Shown here in pieces: positions 7,526 through 11,394 of a DNA stretch of 11,394 nt. The DNA is from Chloroflexia bacterium (GTDB taxonomy: Bacteria; Chloroflexota; Chloroflexia; Thermomicrobiales; UBA6265). The stretch covers positions 1 through 11,394 of the forward strand of contig JACCYK010000401.1 of NCBI GenBank assembly GCA_013696525.1, given 5' to 3'. A program made the position numbers and the translations under genes. The notes under the pieces are model-generated. The model saw only the letters and a list, made by a program, of their open reading frames with translations. It was not told the DNA's origin and searched no databases. How positions within the stretch are numbered: the first letter of the stretch is position 1; the number at the start of each line of letters is the position of its first letter.

Positions 7526-10500
7526 ATGAGCGACCCGCGCTACGATGTCTTCTTGTCGCACAACTGCAAAGATAAGCCCGCGGTTGAGCGGATCGGCGAG
7601 AAGCTGCGGCAGCTCGGAATCGAGCCCTGGCTTGACAAATGGCACCTGGCGGCGGGCAAGAGTTTCCAGGATGGAATCGAGGCCGGCCTGCGGGCGGCGG
7701 GCGCCTGCGCCGTCTTCTACGGCCCGCACGGGCCCGGCGCCTGGCAGAAGGCCGAACTCGAGGTTGCCCAGGACCGGGCGGTCAAGGACCCCGATTTCCG
7801 GCTCTTTCTCGTCCTGCTGCCCGGCGTCCCCGAACCGTTTGACGCGACCGCGCTCCCCGCCTTCCTCAACATGCGGACCTGGGTCGATCTCCGCACCGGC
7901 TATGAAGACACGGCCCGCTTCCAACCCCTCGTCAATGCGATCGCCGGGATCCCGTTGGGGCCGACCGCGGTGGTCGAGGCGGATGATACGGTCTCGCCGT
8001 ATCGTGGCTTGCAGGTCTTCGATGAAGAACACGCGGAGTTCTTTTTTGGTCGCGAGGCCGACGTCCAACGCCTGCTCGAAAAGCTGAAAACATCGCGGTT
8101 CCTCGCCGTGGTTGGGCCGTCCGGCAGCGGCAAGTCGTCCCTGGTCCGGGCCGGCCTGCTGCCGGCACTGCGCAACGGCAGCCTGCCAGGCAGCCATGAT
8201 TGGCCGGTGCGCGTGTTCAAGTCGGGCGCCAGGCCGCTCGATGCGCTGGCGGCCCAACTGGCCCGGCTCGACCCCGAACGGCCGATGGGCAGGACGCTGG
8301 ACGAGCTGCGGGAGAGCCCGCGCACGCTCGACCTGGCGGCGACGCTGCTGCTCGACGGCCGGCTGGCGACGAGCCGGCTGGTCCTGGTGATCGACCAGTT
8401 CGAGGAAATCTTCACTCTTTGCCACGATGAGGAGGAGCGGACGGCGTTCCTCGACAATCTGCTGCACGCGGCAACCGTGCTTGATGGCCGCTGCCTCGTC
8501 ATTCTGACGTTACGGGCTGACTTCTATCCCCGCTGCGCCGCCTACCCCGAGCTGGCGGCGTTGATGTCGGCGCACCAGGCGCTGGTCGGCCCGCTCGATG
8601 AGCGCGGCCTGCGGGCGGTTATCGTCGAGCCGGCCCGCCGGGTGGGTCTCACCTTCGAGCCGGGCCTCGTCGAAACGATCGTCGGTGACGTCGGGCGGGA
8701 GCCGGGCGCGTTGCCGTTGCTCGAACATGCGTTGCTCGAAGTCTGGGAGCGGCGGCAAGGCACGATGCTGATCCTCGCCGGCTACCGGGAGAGCGGCGGC
8801 GTCGGCCGGGCGATCGCGAACCGGGCCGACACCATCTTCGAGAACCTGGCCCCGGACGAGCAAGCCGTCGCCCGCCGGATCCTGATGCGCTTAACACAAC
8901 CGGGGGAGCAAACCGAGGATACCCGGCGCCGGGCCGAGGTGGGCGAGCTGGTGAACCGGCCGGAGGAGCGGGAGACGGTGGAGCGGGTCATCGACCAGCT
9001 CGTCGCCGCCCGCTTGCTGACCGCTGGGCAGGACGCGGCCGCCGGCGCCGCCCCCGGCACGGCCCAGGTCGATGTCGCTCACGAGGCGCTGATCCGGGCC
9101 TGGCCGCGCTTGCGGGGCTGGCTCGACGAAGACCGCGAAGGGTTCCTAGTCCACAACCGGCTGGCCGAAGCGACCCAGGAGTGGGAGCGGCTCGGCCGCG
9201 ATCCGGACGTGCTCTACCGGGGAGCACGGCTGGCCGAGGCCCAAGCCCTTGCCGCCAGGCATCCCGAGTTGCTCAACGAGCAAGAGCGCGGCTTCCTCGT
9301 GGCCAGCGTCACCTTGCGGGAACGAGAGCTAGCGGCGGCGGATGAACGGCGAGCGGGCCAAGAGCGCCTGCGCCGCCGGATCGTGGCGGGCTTGGCCGTC
9401 TTCTCGTTGATCGCCCTCCTCCTGGCCGGGACCGCCGGGCTCCAGTGGCGGGCCGCCGAGGCCGAGACCCGGCGGGCTGACACCGAGGCGGCAGTGGCGC
9501 TGGCGGCGCGGGCGACCGCCGAGGCGCAGGGCACGGTGGCGGCGGCCCAGCGCAACAACGCCCAGGAGTCGTCCTTCAGCGCCAATGTCGCCCGCTCCAC
9601 GGCCGAGGCCGCCCGCGAGGCGGCGGAGGCGCAGCGGGGGATCGCTGATACCGAGCGTGATAACGCGATTGCCCAATCGACGGCGGCGGCGCTGGCCCGC
9701 GACGATGCGCTGGCGCAGGAGCGGATCGCCCGTTCGCGACAGCTCGCGGCCCAAGCCCGGAACGCGCCGAACGCCGATTTGGCCCTGCTCCTCAGTTTGG
9801 AGTCGATCCGGCTGGACCCGGAATCCACCGAGACCCGGGGCAGCCTGGTCAACACGCTGGCGGCGAACCCGGATGTGATGGCCGTGCTTCCCGCCCATGA
9901 TCGCCATATCCTCGGGTTGGCGTTCAGCCCGGACGGGTCACGGGTTGCCACCGCCGGGGCGGACGGCAAGATTCAGGTATGGGACACCGCCAGCCTCAAT
10001 CCGATCGGGCCGCCGCTGCTTGACGACCCCCTGGGCGCGGTCGGCGGGCTGGCGTTCAGTCCCGACGGCACGATGCTTGTGTCGGGCGGGGATTTTGGCG
10101 CCCTCCTCTGGGATTTGACGAGCTCGACCCCCACCCCCGAACCGCTGCTCCCCAATATGGTGCCGCTCGCGGTCGCCTTCAGCCCGGATGGGGCGCTGGT
10201 TGCCGCGACCGGCGGTGACGGAGTGTACCTGTGGGATGTGGCCACCCGGGCGCAGGCAGGCGAGGTGTTGCGCGGGCACGAGGGAGACGTGGCCGCGGTG
10301 ACGTTTAGCCCAGATGGCGAGCTGCTGGCCTCGGCGACGGACGACAACACGGTTGTGCTCTGGGACGTCGCGTCGCGCGAACAAGTCGGAGCGTTCTCGC
10401 TCGGTGAGCTTGGTATCCCCTGGACGATCGCCTTCAGCCCGGATGGGGAGTTGCTGGCGACGGGAAGCGGTGACGGTTCAGTCTCGATTTGGGAGGTTGC

Positions 10501-11394
10501 GACCGGCACCCAAAGCGGCGAGCCGATGGATGGACACGAGGCTATTGTCCAAAGCGTGGTCTTCAGCCCGGAAGGCTCGGTGCTGGCCTCGGCGTCTTCG
10601 GACGGGTCGGTGGCGATCTGGGATCTAGCCACCCGAGAGCTCTGGCGGGAGCCGCTGCGGGGCCATGATGCGGCCGTGACCCGCGTCGCCTTCAGCCCGG
10701 ATAGCTTGCTCTTAGTATCGGCGGCGGAAGATGGCCGGCTGATCCTCTGGGACCTGACGCTCGACACCGCGCTCAGCGAGACCTTGGTCGGCCATCAATT
10801 CAGCATCCATGGCGTGGCGTTCAGCCCCGATGGCGAGTTGCTGGCCACGGCGGATGACGGCGGCGCCCTGTTGCTCTGGGATGTCGCCGCCGGCGAACCG
10901 GCGGCCCAGCAAGTGCCCGAGCACACCGACCCGCTCTGGGGCGTCGCCTTCAGCCCGGACCAGCGCTGGCTGGCCGCTGGCACCGACACCGGCGCCGTCC
11001 TCTGGGACTTGACCGCCGCCGACCCGGTGCCGGCGCCGCTCGCCGGCTACGAAGCGCTTGTCCGCAAGGTCGCCTTCAGTCCGGATGGCGCGCTGGTGCT
11101 CGCCGCCACCGAGACCGGGGTGGCGATGTGGGACGTCGCGACTGGCGCCATGATCGTGGAGCCGGGATCCGCGGGCAACAACCTCTACACCTGGGGCATC
11201 GCCTTCAGCCCCGACGGCACTCGGTTTGCCGCGTCCGGCGAAAACGGCTTGGTCGTCTTCTGGGATACGCTGACAGGAGCCCCCATCGACGAGTCGATTG
11301 TCGGCGAAGGCTCGGGCATCCTGGCCGTCGACTTCAGCCCGGACGGGCAACAACTGGTCCAAGCCGGGACCAGCGGCACCGCGGTCATCATCGA
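7526..11394 (+). CDS. TIR - nSTAND1 NTPase - transmembrane - WD40 repeat protein, 3'-truncated
   Basis: A single frame runs from ATG 7526 to the right edge without a stop (1289 codons seen). Residues 1-141 are a TIR domain: YDVFLSHNCKD start, GIEPWLDKW, and a candidate NADase Glu77 in W73-QKA-E77-L, then FLVLLPG and TWVDLR. Residues 158-575 fit the nSTAND1 NTPase: PYRGLQVF, EFFFGRE, Walker A GPSGSGKSS (197-205), Walker B LVLVIDQFEE (285-294, Asp290), LRADFYPR (329-336), REPGALPLLEHALLEVW, and VAHEALIRAWPRLRGWL (517-533). A hydrophobic helix follows at 619-640, then a coiled coil to 735, a short helical segment, and WD40 repeats from 791. In such proteins the repeats sense a trigger, the NTPase oligomerises, and the TIR domain typically degrades NAD+ or makes a signal, often in phage defence; this role is inference. 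GGAG lies 11 bases and a G-rich run (GGTGGGG) 2 bases before the ATG. A signalling role other than defence is possible. Confidence 0.93.
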   Translation, partial: MSDPRYDVFLSHNCKDKPAVERIGEKLRQLGIEPWLDKWHLAAGKSFQDGIEAGLRAAGACAVFYGPHGPGAWQKAELEVAQDRAVKDPDFRLFLVLLPGVPEPFDATALPAFLNMRTWVDLRTGYEDTARFQPLVNAIAGIPLGPTAVVEADDTVSPYRGLQVFDEEHAEFFFGREADVQRLLEKLKTSRFLAVVGPSGSGKSSLVRAGLLPALRNGSLPGSHDWPVRVFKSGARPLDALAAQLARLDPERPMGRTLDELRESPRTLDLAATLLLDGRLATSRLVLVIDQFEEIFTLCHDEEERTAFLDNLLHAATVLDGRCLVILTLRADFYPRCAAYPELAALMSAHQALVGPLDERGLRAVIVEPARRVGLTFEPGLVETIVGDVGREPGALPLLEHALLEVWERRQGTMLILAGYRESGGVGRAIANRADTIFENLAPDEQAVARRILMRLTQPGEQTEDTRRRAEVGELVNRPEERETVERVIDQLVAARLLTAGQDAAAGAAPGTAQVDVAHEALIRAWPRLRGWLDEDREGFLVHNRLAEATQEWERLGRDPDVLYRGARLAEAQALAARHPELLNEQERGFLVASVTLRERELAAADERRAGQERLRRRIVAGLAVFSLIALLLAGTAGLQWRAAEAETRRADTEAAVALAARATAEAQGTVAAAQRNNAQESSFSANVARSTAEAAREAAEAQRGIADTERDNAIAQSTAAALARDDALAQERIARSRQLAAQARNAPNADLALLLSLESIRLDPESTETRGSLVNTLAANPDVMAVLPAHDRHILGLAFSPDGSRVATAGADGKIQVWDTASLNPIGPPLLDDPLGAVGGLAFSPDGTMLVSGGDFGALLWDLTSSTPTPEPLLPNMVPLAVAFSPDGALVAATGGDGVYLWDVATRAQAGEVLRGHEGDVAAVTFSPDGELLASATDDNTVVLWDVASREQVGAFSLGELGIPWTIAFSPDGELLATGSGDGSVSIWEVATGTQSGEPMDGHEAIVQSVVFSPEGSVLASASSDGSVAIWDLATRELWREPLRGHDAAVTRVAFSPDSLLLVSAAEDGRLILWDLTLDTALSETLVGHQFSIHGVAFSPDGELLATADDGGALLLWDVAAGEPAAQQVPEHTDPLWGVAFSPDQRWLAAGTDTGAVLWDLTAADPVPAPLAGYEALVRKVAFSPDGALVLAATETGVAMWDVATGAMIVEPGSAGNNLYTWGIAFSPDGTRFAASGENGLVVFWDTLTGAPIDESIVGEGSGILAVDFSPDGQQLVQAGTSGTAVII
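9380..9445 (+). other. Predicted transmembrane helix in the TIR-STAND protein
   Basis: Residues 619-640 (IVAGLAVFSLIALLLAGTAGLQ) are about 22 uncharged, mostly hydrophobic residues between the basic RLRRR on the N side and a charged coiled coil on the C side. By the positive-inside rule, the TIR and NTPase parts would be cytoplasmic and the WD40 part outside. The protein has no N-terminal signal, so the topology rests on this one helix. Confidence 0.7.
9446..9730 (+). other. Ala/Glu/Arg-rich coiled-coil linker of the TIR-STAND protein
   Basis: Residues 641-735 are rich in Ala, Glu, Arg and Gln with loosely repeated units such as ATAEAQ, STAEAAREAAEAQR and DTERDNAIAQ. No Pro occurs in the segment and only two Gly are seen (G659, G690 approximately). 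The pattern is that of a long helical stalk, probably dimeric or oligomeric, linking the membrane helix to the propeller. A helix-rich segment (SRQLAAQARN, then LALLLSLESIRLDP) follows it before the first WD40 blade. Confidence 0.65.
9896..11394 (+). repeat. WD40 repeat array, at least 12 blades, cut by the window end
   Basis: From residue 791 on, units of about 40-43 residues repeat, each with an AFSPDG-like strand and ending in a WD or WE pair (for example LWDVATR, IWEVATG, LWDLTLD). Twelve FSPDG-type cores are seen: eleven complete units, and a twelfth (DFSPDGQQL) that is cut by the window edge. Variants are FSPEG in unit 6, FSPDS in unit 7 and FSPDQ in unit 9. Twelve or more blades exceed one seven-bladed propeller, so two propellers are likely. 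The array is expected to be the sensor part of the protein. Confidence 0.92.

Noticed and set aside
6410..8467. Long minus-strand frames (6410-7435 and 7472-8467) opposite the second permease and the TIR-STAND gene
   Set aside because: Low-complexity, charged and repetitive translations (runs of RH, DR, GQ types) with no recognisable domain; the plus strand carries strong domain motifs throughout.

Overview
The window is a GC-rich, densely coded bacterial segment. Gene content suggests a Chloroflexota-type bacterium (Thermomicrobia-like) or a similar high-GC, probably monoderm lineage. The pointers are separate proline dehydrogenase and P5C dehydrogenase genes instead of a fused PutA, a CUT1-type sugar ABC transporter without its own ATPase gene nearby, and a giant TIR-STAND-WD40 protein. 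This taxonomic guess is inference; no rRNA or other marker gene is present.

Layout from left to right. (1) 2-1147, plus strand: the 3' part of an amidohydrolase-2 family metal-dependent hydrolase/decarboxylase, followed 3 bp later by a small Rieske [2Fe-2S] protein; the two look like one operon. (2) 1154-1274: a palindromic block of heptamers (GTCGTGA-type) lying between convergent genes and running into the end of the next one. (3) 1261-2625, minus strand: an extracellular solute-binding protein for a sugar-type ABC transporter. (4) 2825-5395, plus strand: a two-gene proline catabolic operon, P5C dehydrogenase (516 aa) then monofunctional proline dehydrogenase (329 aa), which together convert proline to glutamate. 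(5) 5464-5624: a second, unrelated imperfect inverted repeat of about 160 bp, MITE- or REP-like, just before the next operon. (6) 5641-7399, plus strand: two overlapping CUT1-type ABC permease genes (UgpA/MalF-like and UgpE/MalG-like). Their likely binding-protein partner is the minus-strand gene at 1261-2625, so the transporter locus is split by the proline genes. (7) 7526 to the right edge, plus strand: one uninterrupted frame of 1289 codons, still open at the window end. It encodes an N-terminal TIR domain, an nSTAND1-type P-loop NTPase, one predicted transmembrane helix, an Ala/Glu/Arg-rich coiled coil and at least 12 WD40 repeats.

The left three quarters is ordinary metabolism and transport. 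The most interesting item is the TIR-nSTAND1-TM-WD40 protein. Its domain types are those of NTP-dependent immune or conflict receptors: a TIR NADase-type effector, a switchable NTPase, and a repeat sensor. It keeps a candidate TIR catalytic glutamate and intact Walker A and B motifs, and it is preceded by a good sigma70-like promoter of its own. The architecture belongs to a known broad class, so the novelty claim here is modest. The predicted membrane helix between effector and sensor is the feature that deserves attention.
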